Under the pieces are notes generated by a model. The model saw only the letters and a list, made by a program, of their open reading frames with translations. It ran no database searches and was not told where the DNA came from. The position numbers were made by a program, and so were the translations under genes. From positions 62,001-126,000 of the forward strand of contig JAPPBY010000014.1 in NCBI GenBank assembly GCA_026702615.1: a stretch of 64,000 nt of DNA, in the 5' to 3' direction. Of this stretch, positions 8,508 through 16,433 are shown piece after piece (within the stretch, counting starts at the first letter, position 1; each line of letters begins with the position of its first letter). Source of the stretch: Chloroflexota bacterium. GTDB taxonomy: Bacteria; Chloroflexota; Dehalococcoidia; Tepidiformales; Tepidiformaceae.

Positions 8508-10244
8508 ATGGCGAACCTGCAGGAGCCGCTCTGCAGCTGGGACAGCACCATCGACGAGCGCTACAACGACTACACCACGGGGAACACCGACGAGGTTCTT
8601 CCCGGCATCACCAGGCCATTACCCGCCGACCTCATCCGCGAATGGAACTACCAGTGGCTCGTCGTCGGCACCCGTGAGCTCCAGATCGAGGATCTGGTGC
8701 CCATCCCCGACAAGCCGGGCACAACCATGCTCCCCGTTGTCGGTGGCCGCTTCTGCGTGAACATCAGCGTCGTCAACGCCCTCACCTCCTCCTTCGAGAC
8801 CGGCGGCAGCGCCGACTACCTCAAGCAGTTTTTCGAGGGTGAGGAGGAGATTACCGCCGAGGTCGCTCAGGACACCTCCCGCGCGGAGGCCGTCCAGGAG
8901 CGCCTCATGGCCAACTTCGTGCGCGCTCGCGAACTCGTCAACGCCGACGCCGATCGTGCGAAGGCGCATTACGCGGCCACCCTCGCCCGCGACTGGACCG
9001 CCGTCGACGACGAGGGCCTGCTCTCCGCCATCGACGAGACCACCGACCACATCGGCGACATTTTCTACACGCACTACTGGTGCAGCAGCGGCGGCGGCCT
9101 CCAGACCACCCTCCTCGACGGTCTCCTGGCCGAGCACGTCCCCGACCACCCCGCCGGTTGGATGACGGGGCTCACGAGCGGCCTCACCGATGTCGAGAGC
9201 GCCCGCCCCTCCAAGGCTATCTGGGACCTGAGCCGCTTCGTTATCGAGCGCCCCGCCCTCGCCGAGGAGATGGCCGGCATCTCCGTGGACGACTTCCAGG
9301 CCCGCCTCGACTCGCCCCCCAGCGACGACTGGACCGCTTTCGCCGGCGAGTACGCCACCTTCATCGCCGAGCTCGGCTTCCGTGGCCAGCGAGAGACCGA
9401 CCCCTCGTGCCTCACCTGGAACGAGTCGCCCCAGTTCGTCCTCAGCAGCCTCCAGGCCGACCTCGCCCTGGAGGCTGAACACAGCCCCTACGTCCGCGAA
9501 GCGCGCTCCGCCGCTGAGCGCGTCGCCCTCGAGGCAGAGGTCGAGGCGGCCCTCCCCGAGGATCAGCGCGCCGAGTTCCGCCGCCTGCTCGACCTCGTGC
9601 AGGTCATGAACGGGAAGCGCGAAACCACCAAGGCTAGCTGGACCCGGCTCTGCCGGACCTACCGGCAGCCCGTCCTCGAGATGGGCAGGCGCCTGGCCGA
9701 GCGGGGCGAACTCGACGACGCCGAGGATGTCTGGTTCCTGCGGCTCGCCGAGCTCCCCGAGGCCCTCGACGGCGGCCTCTCCGCCGCCGAGATCCAGGAT
9801 GTCGTTGACGAGCGCCGCACGCGCTACGAGATGCTCCACGACTACGAGCTGCCCATCATCTTCCAGCGCCCGGTCGAGGCCACCCCCCGCCAGACCGCCG
9901 ACGCTGGCGGCGAGACTTCGTTCCAGGGCATCGGCGTCAGTCCCGGTCAGACCCGGGGCCGTGCGCGCGTCGTTCTCAGCGCCGACGGCGCCTCGGAGGC
10001 CACGATCCTCCCCGGCGAGATCCTCGTCGCGCCCGTGACAGACGCCCCCTGGACCCCGCTCTTCCTGCCCGCTGCCGGCGTCGTCGTCGAGACCGGCGGT
10101 CTCCTCAGCCATGCCGCCACCGTCGCCCGCGAGTACGGCATCCCCGCCGTCACCGGCATCCGCGGCGCGACCGATTTCATCGCCACCGGCACGATGCTCA
10201 GCATCGACGGCTCCACCGGAACCGTGACCATCGAAGAGGGCTAG
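8508..10244 (+). CDS. PEP-utilising-enzyme swivel-domain protein lacking an ATP-grasp domain
   Basis: 578 aa from the ATG at 8508 (ribosome-binding site GAGAAGG). The C-terminal about 90 residues form the phosphohistidine swivel domain of PEP synthase and rifampin phosphotransferase: VVVETGGLLSHAATVAREYGI, with the phosphoacceptor His in SHAA, followed by IPAVTGIRGAT and GTVTI. The long alpha-helical part (residues 1-470) resembles the substrate-binding middle region of rifampin-phosphotransferase-like proteins. The N-terminal ATP-grasp domain needed to charge the His is missing, and the upstream 120 bp hold no such domain. It may work with a separate ATP-grasp partner or bind ligand without turnover. 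Substrate unknown. Confidence 0.8.
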   Translation: MANLQEPLCSWDSTIDERYNDYTTGNTDEVLPGITRPLPADLIREWNYQWLVVGTRELQIEDLVPIPDKPGTTMLPVVGGRFCVNISVVNALTSSFETGGSADYLKQFFEGEEEITAEVAQDTSRAEAVQERLMANFVRARELVNADADRAKAHYAATLARDWTAVDDEGLLSAIDETTDHIGDIFYTHYWCSSGGGLQTTLLDGLLAEHVPDHPAGWMTGLTSGLTDVESARPSKAIWDLSRFVIERPALAEEMAGISVDDFQARLDSPPSDDWTAFAGEYATFIAELGFRGQRETDPSCLTWNESPQFVLSSLQADLALEAEHSPYVREARSAAERVALEAEVEAALPEDQRAEFRRLLDLVQVMNGKRETTKASWTRLCRTYRQPVLEMGRRLAERGELDDAEDVWFLRLAELPEALDGGLSAAEIQDVVDERRTRYEMLHDYELPIIFQRPVEATPRQTADAGGETSFQGIGVSPGQTRGRARVVLSADGASEATILPGEILVAPVTDAPWTPLFLPAAGVVVETGGLLSHAATVAREYGIPAVTGIRGATDFIATGTMLSIDGSTGTVTIEEG

Positions 10245-10254
10245 CGGAGGCGGC

Positions 10255-10668
10255 CTAGACCGGGTTTCCCGTGGCGGAGTTGTCGGCACGTCTCATGCCG
10301 ACCATCAAGAGCTTGGCGTCCACCAACTCGTGGTTCTGCGTGTCGGGAATCAGTCCCAGAGCCTGGAGCGATGTCGCCCCCAGCAGCGCAATGCCTTCCT
10401 CCCCGAAGAGCACAGGGGAAGTGCGCGCACGCCCCGCGATTTCAAACGAAGCCTGTCCGATGGAATATTCTTCGATCCGGTCATCGGCCAACACGACTGG
10501 ATAGGTCCGCTCTTCGCGCTCGATGCCCAGCTTCTCGAGGAGCGAGGTCGGCAGCTTCGAATAGGACGCACCGGTATCCACGGTCATCGTCGCCTTTTCG
10601 TAGTCCCCGCCCAGCGGGTTGCGAACCTGGACCTGTATCTCGAACGTCCCCACGGGACCAGCCCTCAT
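10255..10668 (-). CDS. Retropepsin-like aspartic protease-fold protein
   Basis: 137 aa from the ATG at 10668. The catalytic Asp-Thr-Gly motif is MTVDTGASYSKLP, followed by the family's LLEKLGI helix and the flap-like EYSIGQASFEIAGR segment; ALLGATSLQALGL is the second hydrophobic-hydrophobic-Gly element. A single DTG implies a homodimeric enzyme, as in retropepsins. A TTG in frame at 10686 would add six residues but lies inside a 19-bp palindrome that ends 2 nt before the ATG, so I prefer the ATG. The gene is convergent with the swivel-domain gene and follows yaaA by about 75 bp. The cellular target is unknown. Confidence 0.8.
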   Translation of the reverse strand: MRAGPVGTFEIQVQVRNPLGGDYEKATMTVDTGASYSKLPTSLLEKLGIEREERTYPVVLADDRIEEYSIGQASFEIAGRARTSPVLFGEEGIALLGATSLQALGLIPDTQNHELVDAKLLMVGMRRADNSATGNPV

Positions 10669-10670
10669 GG

Positions 10671-10689
10671 TAGTTGGAACTTCCAACTA
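10671..10689. promoter_or_regulatory. Perfect 19-bp palindrome immediately upstream of the retropepsin-like start
   Basis: The sequence is TAGTTGGAA-C-TTCCAACTA: two perfect 9-bp arms around one base, ending 2 nt before the ATG at 10668. It occupies the place where a ribosome-binding site would be and no other Shine-Dalgarno sequence is visible. It could be a repressor operator or, as RNA, a 7-bp hairpin with a 5-nt loop that controls initiation. Confidence 0.6.
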
Positions 10690-10742
10690 AGTATGGAGGA
10701 AGCAACCAGCCGTGTCACGCTCTTGGTAGGCGGCCGGTACCC

Positions 10743-11513
10743 CTACCGCTTCGCGCGGCTGAAGACGAGGCGGTCCTCGCTCGAGAGCTCCGGCCGGAAT
10801 CCGTACCCCTCGTCGTCGAAGTCCTTCAGGTCCTCGGCGTTCTCGATGCGATTGCGGATCACGTAGCGCGCCATCAGGCCGCGAGCGCGCTTCGCCACCA
10901 GCCCGATCGTCTTCAGCTCGCCGTTCCGCTCTTCCTTGAAGTCGGCGACAACAACCGGACGCTTCAGACTCTTCCTGGGCACCGCCTTCGCATACTCCTG
11001 CGAAGCGAGGTTGAGCACCGGCGCCTCGGGATCGGCATCCTCGGCGTCGAGTGCGTTCGCGAGCCGGTCGCCCCAGAACTCGTACAGGTTCGCCCCGCGC
11101 GCGTTCGAGAGCTTTGTGCCCATCTCGAGCCGGTACGGCTGGATCAGGTCGAGCGGTCGCAGCAGCCCGTACAGCCCCGAGAGGATGCGCAGGCGACCCT
11201 GCGCCCACTCCAGGTCTCGTGACTCCAGGCTGGACGCATCCAGCCCCTTGTAGACGTCTCCCTGGAACGCCAGCACGCACGGCTTCGCGTTCTCCTCGGT
11301 CAGGGGCAGGCTCATCTCCTGGAAGCGCGCGTGGTTCAGCTGCGCCAATGAGTCGCTGAGTGACATGAGCTTGCGCAGGTCGCTCGCCTCGAGGGTTTTG
11401 CAGGTCTGCATCAGCGAGGCGGTGTCGTCGACGAAACGCGGCTGCGTTGCGTCGAGCCCGTTCGCAACAGGCGAAAAGTCGAGGGCTTTGGCAGGCGAAA
11501 TGATCGTAAGCAC
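10743..11513 (-). CDS. yaaA: YaaA family (DUF328/UPF0246) peroxide-stress protein
   Basis: 256 aa from a GTG at 11513 with GGGAGGAA upstream; this gives the family-standard N-terminus VLTIISPAKALDF. Other family signatures are LSDSLAQLNHARF, YKGLDA, LRILSGLYGLLRPLDLIQPYRLEMGTKL (split here: LSGLYGLLRPLD and PYRLEMGTKL), and NLASQEYAKAV. E. coli YaaA lowers free iron and protects DNA during H2O2 stress; the same role here is inference from the family. The gene is divergent from a ThDP enzyme, sharing about 140 bp of intergenic DNA. Confidence 0.92.
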   Translation of the reverse strand: MLTIISPAKALDFSPVANGLDATQPRFVDDTASLMQTCKTLEASDLRKLMSLSDSLAQLNHARFQEMSLPLTEENAKPCVLAFQGDVYKGLDASSLESRDLEWAQGRLRILSGLYGLLRPLDLIQPYRLEMGTKLSNARGANLYEFWGDRLANALDAEDADPEAPVLNLASQEYAKAVPRKSLKRPVVVADFKEERNGELKTIGLVAKRARGLMARYVIRNRIENAEDLKDFDDEGYGFRPELSSEDRLVFSRAKR

Positions 11514-11656
11514 GGGCGTTCCTCCCGGATGGAGAACGGTATCTGTTGAAAATCGTACCAGACGCCCCAGCCTCCGCCCTTGCCCCTCCCGCCCCCGTGC
11601 GCTGAGATCGTCCCGCCGCACGGACCCTCGACGGACCGCAGCGCACGGAGTACGTC

Positions 11657-13288
11657 ATGAACGGTAACGAGCTCGTCGCCCGCATCCTCAAGGAAGAGGG
11701 AGTCGCTGAGATGACCTGCTTCCCCAACAACCCCCTGATCGAGGAGGTGGCGAAGCTCGGTATCCGGCCCATCATGTTCCGGCACGAGCGCGGCGCCGTC
11801 ATGGCCGCCGATGGCTACAGCCGCATGAGCGACGGCGAGCGCTTCGGCGTCGTCGCCACGCAGAACGCCGCCGGCGCGGAGAACGCCATGGGCGGCATCG
11901 CCCAGGCATTCGGCGACAACGTCCCCATTCTCGTCCTGCCCGGCGGCTACCCCCTCATCGAGCGCCAGGTGCGGCCCAACTTCTCCGCCGTCGAGAACTA
12001 CCGCGGCATCGTCAAGTCCGTCGAGTCCATCGACACGCCCGCCCAGATCGCCCCCGCCATGCGCCGCGCCTTCCACGCTCTCCGCAGCGGGCGCGGCGGC
12101 CCTGTCGTCGTCGAGCTCACCTCCGACGTCTGCGTCCAGGACGTGCCCGAGGCCGACCAGCGCTACGACTCCCCCGGAAAGGTCCGCCAGAGCCCCTCGA
12201 ACGGCGATATCAGAGAGGCCGTGACGGCCCTGCTTGCCGCCGAGCGCCCCATGATCTGGGCCGGCTCAGGCGTCCTCACCGCGGACGCTACGGACGCCCT
12301 CCGCGAGCTCGCCGAGCTCCTCGACATCCCCGTCTTCACCACGATGGAGGGCAAGTCCGCCTTCGATGAGCGCCATCCGCTCTCGCTGGGCGCCGGCAGC
12401 CGCGCCACCACCGGCGCCGCCCACGCCTGGATCGTCGAGTCCGACACGATCCTCGCGCTCGGCGCGAGCCTCACGCACAACGGCTACACCCAGATCGTCC
12501 CCGCCGGCAAGACCGTCATCCACAACACCAACGCCCCCGAGGACGTGAACAAGGACACCGCCTGCGCCATTGCCCTCGTCGGCGACGCGCGCATCACCAT
12601 CAAGGCGCTGATCGAGGAGGCGAAGGCCCGGACCGACGGGCAGGGCCGCACCTCCGATGCCGCCGCTCGCCTCGCCGAGAAGCAGCGCGAGTGGATGGCC
12701 GAGTGGACCCCCTTCCTCACCTCCGACGAGGCGCCCCTCAACACCTACCGCGTCATCCACGAGATCAACCAGAACGTCGACCACGAGAACTCCACCGTCA
12801 CCCACGATGCAGGCGCTCCCCGAGACTCGATGGTGCCCTTCTTCACCGCCACCTCCCCCCACAGCTACATCGGCTGGGGCAAGACCACCCACCTCGGCTT
12901 CGGCATCCCTCTCATGATCGGCGCCAAGCTCGCCCGCCCCGACCGCTTCTGCCTCAACTTCATGGGCGACGGCGCCTTCGGCATGTCCGGCCTCGACCTC
13001 GAGACCTCCGTCCGCGCCGGCCTCCCCATCACCACCGTCCTGCTGAACAACGGCGGCATGGCTACCTACCCCGGCGGCTTCCCCACCGCCCGCACCCAGT
13101 TCGGCGTCTCACACATGACCGGGAACTACGCCGCCATCGCCGAGGGCCTCGGCGCAACCGGCATCACCGTCACCCAGCCCGACGATCTCGGCGACGCCAT
13201 CCGCACCGCACGCACGCTCAACGACGAGGGCCACACGGTCCTCATCGACGTGCACTCCAACTACGAGTCGAAGAAGTCCCGCTTCTAG
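11657..13288 (+). CDS. ThDP-dependent acetolactate synthase/decarboxylase-like enzyme (paralogue 1)
   Basis: 543 aa with the three-domain POX/ALS layout. The N-terminal PYR domain carries the proton-relay Glu in MFRHERGAVMAADGYSR, the middle domain spans about residues 185-330, and the C-terminal PP domain has the ThDP-Mg motif GDGAFG...LLNN (about 437-465). It is clearly related to the enzyme at 33148-34767. No regulatory small subunit follows, so biosynthetic acetolactate synthase is unlikely; oxalyl-CoA, benzoylformate or sulfo-acid decarboxylase-type reactions are possible. Its stop codon shares CTAG with the convergent hydrolase gene. The exact reaction is unresolved. Confidence 0.88.
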   Translation: MNGNELVARILKEEGVAEMTCFPNNPLIEEVAKLGIRPIMFRHERGAVMAADGYSRMSDGERFGVVATQNAAGAENAMGGIAQAFGDNVPILVLPGGYPLIERQVRPNFSAVENYRGIVKSVESIDTPAQIAPAMRRAFHALRSGRGGPVVVELTSDVCVQDVPEADQRYDSPGKVRQSPSNGDIREAVTALLAAERPMIWAGSGVLTADATDALRELAELLDIPVFTTMEGKSAFDERHPLSLGAGSRATTGAAHAWIVESDTILALGASLTHNGYTQIVPAGKTVIHNTNAPEDVNKDTACAIALVGDARITIKALIEEAKARTDGQGRTSDAAARLAEKQREWMAEWTPFLTSDEAPLNTYRVIHEINQNVDHENSTVTHDAGAPRDSMVPFFTATSPHSYIGWGKTTHLGFGIPLMIGAKLARPDRFCLNFMGDGAFGMSGLDLETSVRAGLPITTVLLNNGGMATYPGGFPTARTQFGVSHMTGNYAAIAEGLGATGITVTQPDDLGDAIRTARTLNDEGHTVLIDVHSNYESKKSRF

Positions 13289-14046
13289 CCGTCGAGTGAG
13301 GCGAGGAACGCCTCGACCGCCGCGTTGAAGGCCTCGGGCTGGTCGATGTTCGCCGCGTGCCCCGCGTCGTCGATCATGAAGCTCATGGCGCCGGGGATGT
13401 TCTCGCTCATGTAGCTGTGCGCGGCAAGGAAGTTCCTGTCGTCCGCCCCGGTCACGACCAGCGTCGGCTTGTCGATTGAGGTCAACGACTGGATGACGCT
13501 CGCGTCGCGCTGCGTCAGCATCCCGCGCGCCGCCTTCGCCAGGCCCTCCGCCGACCGGTGACGGGCCGCCTTCACCTCCGCCGAATCCCCCAGCGAGGCG
13601 AGTCCTTGCGTCTCGAACGCCTCCGCCCGCCTGATGGCGAACTGGTTCCAACCCTCGCGCCCCTTCGGGTTGTTGTACCCCGGCCCCGTGTCGAACAGCA
13701 TCAGGGCGTCCGTGCGCTCCGGGTGCGCCAGGTTGAATGCCAGCGACATGTACCCGCCCAGCGAGAGCCCGCCCACGATCGCGCTCTCCACCCCGCAGGC
13801 GTCGAGGATGGCGGCGATGTCGGCCAGCGTCGCCGGCTCGGAGTACTCGTCGGGATCCTCGGGGCTGTCCGTGTTCCCGTGCCCCCGCATGTCCCACGCG
13901 ATGATCCGATAGCGGTCTCGGAAGGCGTCCATCTGCCCGCGCCACATGCTCGAGCTGGCTCCGAAGCCGTGCGTCAGCAGGATGGCCGGCCCTTCCCCCT
14001 CGACCTCGTAGTACAGGTTCACGCCGTTCCGGTTCAGTGTCGCCAT
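13285..14046 (-). CDS. Alpha/beta-fold hydrolase
   Basis: 253 aa. The oxyanion segment is LLTHGFGASSSMW, the nucleophile elbow is GGLSLGGYMSLA (Ser in GLSLG), the acid is probably Asp in VTGADDRNF, and the catalytic His is in IDDAGHAANID. The overall pattern matches 3-oxoadipate enol-lactonase/haloperoxidase-like esterases. It has no lid domain larger than usual. It is convergent with the ThDP gene, and the two stop codons share the palindrome CTAG at 13285-13288. Substrate unknown. Confidence 0.9.
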   Translation of the reverse strand: MATLNRNGVNLYYEVEGEGPAILLTHGFGASSSMWRGQMDAFRDRYRIIAWDMRGHGNTDSPEDPDEYSEPATLADIAAILDACGVESAIVGGLSLGGYMSLAFNLAHPERTDALMLFDTGPGYNNPKGREGWNQFAIRRAEAFETQGLASLGDSAEVKAARHRSAEGLAKAARGMLTQRDASVIQSLTSIDKPTLVVTGADDRNFLAAHSYMSENIPGAMSFMIDDAGHAANIDQPEAFNAAVEAFLASLDG

Positions 14047-14147
14047 CGGTTGCCTCCCTGGGCTGTGCGGCGGCTCATCCTACCGGGAAGCTCGCACCAG
14101 ACATTCCATACGTCCTAATGCGCTCGTCCTGGCGGGGAACCGGGGCC

Positions 14148-14177
14148 TTGCCACCACTAGTTGTTAATCTATAAGAT
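14148..14177 (+). promoter_or_regulatory. Promoter of the 91-aa coiled-coil protein, likely leaderless
   Basis: -35 TTGCCA (14148-14153), 18-bp spacer, -10 TAAGAT (14172-14177). The hexamer ends 6 nt before the ATG at 14184, so transcription should start at or beside the start codon. The stretch is AT-rich against the GC-rich background and there is no ribosome-binding site. Confidence 0.6.
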
Positions 14178-14183
14178 TGCCAC

Positions 14184-14459
14184 ATGGTCCTGTTCGATAC
14201 CCTCAGGGCGTCCCGGCGGCTGCGGGAAGTCGGCTTCGATGAAGAGCAAGCAGGCGCAATCGTCGCCACCCTAACCGAAGACGTCGGCGACCAAATCGCC
14301 ACGACGGCTGATATCCGTCGACTCGAAGTGAAGATGGACCACATGGAAGAGCGTCTCGACCAGCGCATGACGATCCGCATGGGGGTAACAGCCACGGCCG
14401 CCACTAGCGTGCTCCTCGCCGCGATTGGTATTGCAACCGGCTTCCTCGCGACCACGTGA
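14184..14459 (+). CDS. Small coiled-coil/membrane protein of DUF1640 (CCDC90-like) type
   Basis: 91 aa. Layout: an N-terminal helical region (DTLRASRRLREVGFDEEQAGAIV split across residues 4-26), a coiled-coil region ending in EVKMDHMEERLDQRM (about 47-61), and one C-terminal transmembrane helix (about 65-87, ATAATSVLLAAIGIATGF). This order, with the FDEEQA-type motif before the coiled coil, matches bacterial DUF1640 proteins related to mitochondrial CCDC90/MCUR1. A second, shorter member lies at 34792-35025. Function in bacteria is unknown. It appears to be expressed from its own promoter. Confidence 0.7.
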   Translation: MVLFDTLRASRRLREVGFDEEQAGAIVATLTEDVGDQIATTADIRRLEVKMDHMEERLDQRMTIRMGVTATAATSVLLAAIGIATGFLATT

Positions 14460-14497
14460 CCCTTCCTCCAGAACAAGTGCCGCGACTAGTGGCGGAC

Positions 14498-14965
14498 TCA
14501 CGGACCAGCTGCCCCGTGTCCTCTTATGTCGCCCAGATAGAACTCCTCCCGTGACCGCATCCGCGCCGCCTCCTCGCCCCCACCCTCGTGCTCGTACCCG
14601 CACAGGTGGAGGATGCCGTGCGTCAGCAGGTGCGCGAGCTCGTCCGTGAGCGAGTGCCCCAGCTCGGACGCCTGCCGGACCGCCATCGGAACGCTGATGG
14701 CGATCTCGCCCAGGCTTGGCGGCTCGCCCTCCCCCAGCGGCGCCTCCGCTGGCTCCGGGAACGCGAGCACGTCCGTGGGCGCATCGATGCCAAGGAAGCG
14801 GCTGTTGAGGTCCTGGAGCGTCTCGTCGTCGGCCGTCAGCACCGTCAGCGCGACGCCGTCCGCCACGCCCTCCCCGGCCAGCACCCGACCGGCAAGCTCC
14901 TCGAGGGTGTCGATGTCGACGCCCTCTGGCTCGATCTCGACGACGAAGTCGACGGTGTGGGCCAT
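14498..14965 (-). CDS. ybeY: Endoribonuclease YbeY (16S rRNA maturation/quality control)
   Basis: 155 aa, the normal length. The zinc-binding signature is HGILHLCGYEHE, the H-x3-H-x5-H motif of the family with Glu in place of the usual Asp before the third His. The upstream GIDAPTDVLAFPEPAE matches the family's LNxxFxGxDxPTDVLSFP element. YbeY acts in ribosome quality control and 16S 3'-end processing. It starts 7 nt after nuoN, so it looks like the last gene of the nuo transcript, an unusual position for a gene more often found with phoH. Confidence 0.93.
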   Translation of the reverse strand: MAHTVDFVVEIEPEGVDIDTLEELAGRVLAGEGVADGVALTVLTADDETLQDLNSRFLGIDAPTDVLAFPEPAEAPLGEGEPPSLGEIAISVPMAVRQASELGHSLTDELAHLLTHGILHLCGYEHEGGGEEAARMRSREEFYLGDIRGHGAAGP

Positions 14966-14972
14966 GCCGCAG

Positions 14973-16433
14973 CTAGCTGACGGCGAAGATGGCGGCCGCT
15001 TCGCGGGCGGCGTCGACTAGCGGCGTTGGGATGATCCCGAACACAATCACGCCAACCGTCGCCACCCCCAGCGCCACCCCCACCGTGGGAGAGATCGCCA
15101 GCCGCTTCTCTTCCTCCGCCTCGCCCATGAACATTTGCCGCACGACCGCCAGGTAGTAGTACGCCGACACGACCGAGTTCAGCACGCCGATGATGACGAG
15201 CCAGACAAGGTCGGCCTGGATGCCCGCGTTGAAGACGTAGAGCTTCGCCCAGAATCCGGCCGTCGGCGGGATGCCAGCCAGCGAGATGAGGCAGAACGCG
15301 AGCGCCAGCGCCAGCAGTGGCGCCCGGCGCCACATGCCCGCGTAGTCGGCGATGTCGTCACTGCCGATGCGCTGCGAGATGCCGATCACCGCGATGAAGG
15401 CGCCCAGGTTCGTGAACGCGTACGCCGCCACGAACAGCAGCACCCCGCTCGCGCCCTGAACGAAGTGCTCGCCCGCGATCGAGATGGCCGCGAGCCCGAT
15501 CATGAAGTTGCCCGCCTGCGCGATCGACGAGTACCCCAGCATCCGCTTGATGTCGCGCTGGACGATCGCGAACACGTTCCCCAGCGTCATCGAAACCGCC
15601 GCGATGACCGCGAAGATCATCGCCCAGTCGTTGCTCAGGAACTGCTCGCCAAGACCCTCGAAGAAGAGCCGCATGACGACCGCGAACGCCGCCGCCTTCG
15701 ACCCCACCGAGAGGAACGCGGCCACGGGCGTAGGCGCCCCCTGGTACACGTCCGGGACCCACATCTGGAAGGGGACGACCGCCATCTTGAAGCCGAACCC
15801 GGCGATCAGTAGCACGCTTGCAACCACGAGCAGCGAGCGGTTGTCAGCGCCGTGCTCGCTGATGGCGGCGGAGATGTCGGTCAGAAGCGTCGAGCCGGCG
15901 AAGCCGTAGAGCAAAGCCATGCCGTACAGCAGCAACGCCGAGGCGATCGCGCCGAGCAGCAGGTACTTCATGCCCGCTTCGCTCGAGCGCTGGTCCTTCC
16001 CCCACCCGGCGAGGATGTACTGCGGGATGGAGGAGAGCTCGAGCGCCAGGAAGATCGTGATCAGGTCGCGAGCGCCCGCCAGGAACATCAGTCCCGCCGA
16101 GGCCGTCAGGACGAGCGCGAAGTACTCCGACTGCCGCCGCCCCACCCGGTCCACCCAGTCGATCGAGGCGATGACGACGATCGCCGTGATCCCGGCGAAC
16201 ACGTACTGGAAGAAGACCGCGTACTGGTCAATCGCGAAGGTGCCGTCGAAGGCGGTCTGGAAGTCGCCCCGGATGACCCACGTCGAGGTCCAGATGGCCG
16301 CCCCGAGGATGCCCGCCAGCGCGATGTAGGGCAGCGCCTTGCGCTGGTTCGGCAGGAGCGCGTCCCACACGAGCACCGCGCCGGCAGCGAGCAGGATCGC
16401 GAGCTGGGGTCCGACGATGTCGAGTTCGCTCAC
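14973..16433 (-). CDS. nuoN: NADH-quinone oxidoreductase subunit N
   Basis: Proton-pumping antiporter-like membrane subunit of Complex I, 486 aa with about 14 transmembrane helices. Conserved features include the TM5 Glu in LALELSSIPQYIL, GFGFKMAVVPFQMWVPDVYQGAPTPVAAFLS with the pump Lys (seen as FKMAVVPFQMW), the discontinuous-helix region around RMLGYSSIAQAGN, and LAGIPPTAGFWAKLYVF. It overlaps nuoM by 4 nt (ATGA-type), indicating translational coupling. It is the last nuo gene in the operon and ybeY follows. Confidence 0.96.
   Translation of the reverse strand: MSELDIVGPQLAILLAAGAVLVWDALLPNQRKALPYIALAGILGAAIWTSTWVIRGDFQTAFDGTFAIDQYAVFFQYVFAGITAIVVIASIDWVDRVGRRQSEYFALVLTASAGLMFLAGARDLITIFLALELSSIPQYILAGWGKDQRSSEAGMKYLLLGAIASALLLYGMALLYGFAGSTLLTDISAAISEHGADNRSLLVVASVLLIAGFGFKMAVVPFQMWVPDVYQGAPTPVAAFLSVGSKAAAFAVVMRLFFEGLGEQFLSNDWAMIFAVIAAVSMTLGNVFAIVQRDIKRMLGYSSIAQAGNFMIGLAAISIAGEHFVQGASGVLLFVAAYAFTNLGAFIAVIGISQRIGSDDIADYAGMWRRAPLLALALAFCLISLAGIPPTAGFWAKLYVFNAGIQADLVWLVIIGVLNSVVSAYYYLAVVRQMFMGEAEEEKRLAISPTVGVALGVATVGVIVFGIIPTPLVDAAREAAAIFAVS

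Noticed and set aside
12266-12892. Long open frames on the strand opposite the ThDP gene, and similar frames opposite nuo, gatA and the CoA-transferases
   Set aside because: Gly/Ala/Arg/Pro-rich shadow frames caused by GC-rich codon use; no family motif, and each lies opposite a well-supported gene.
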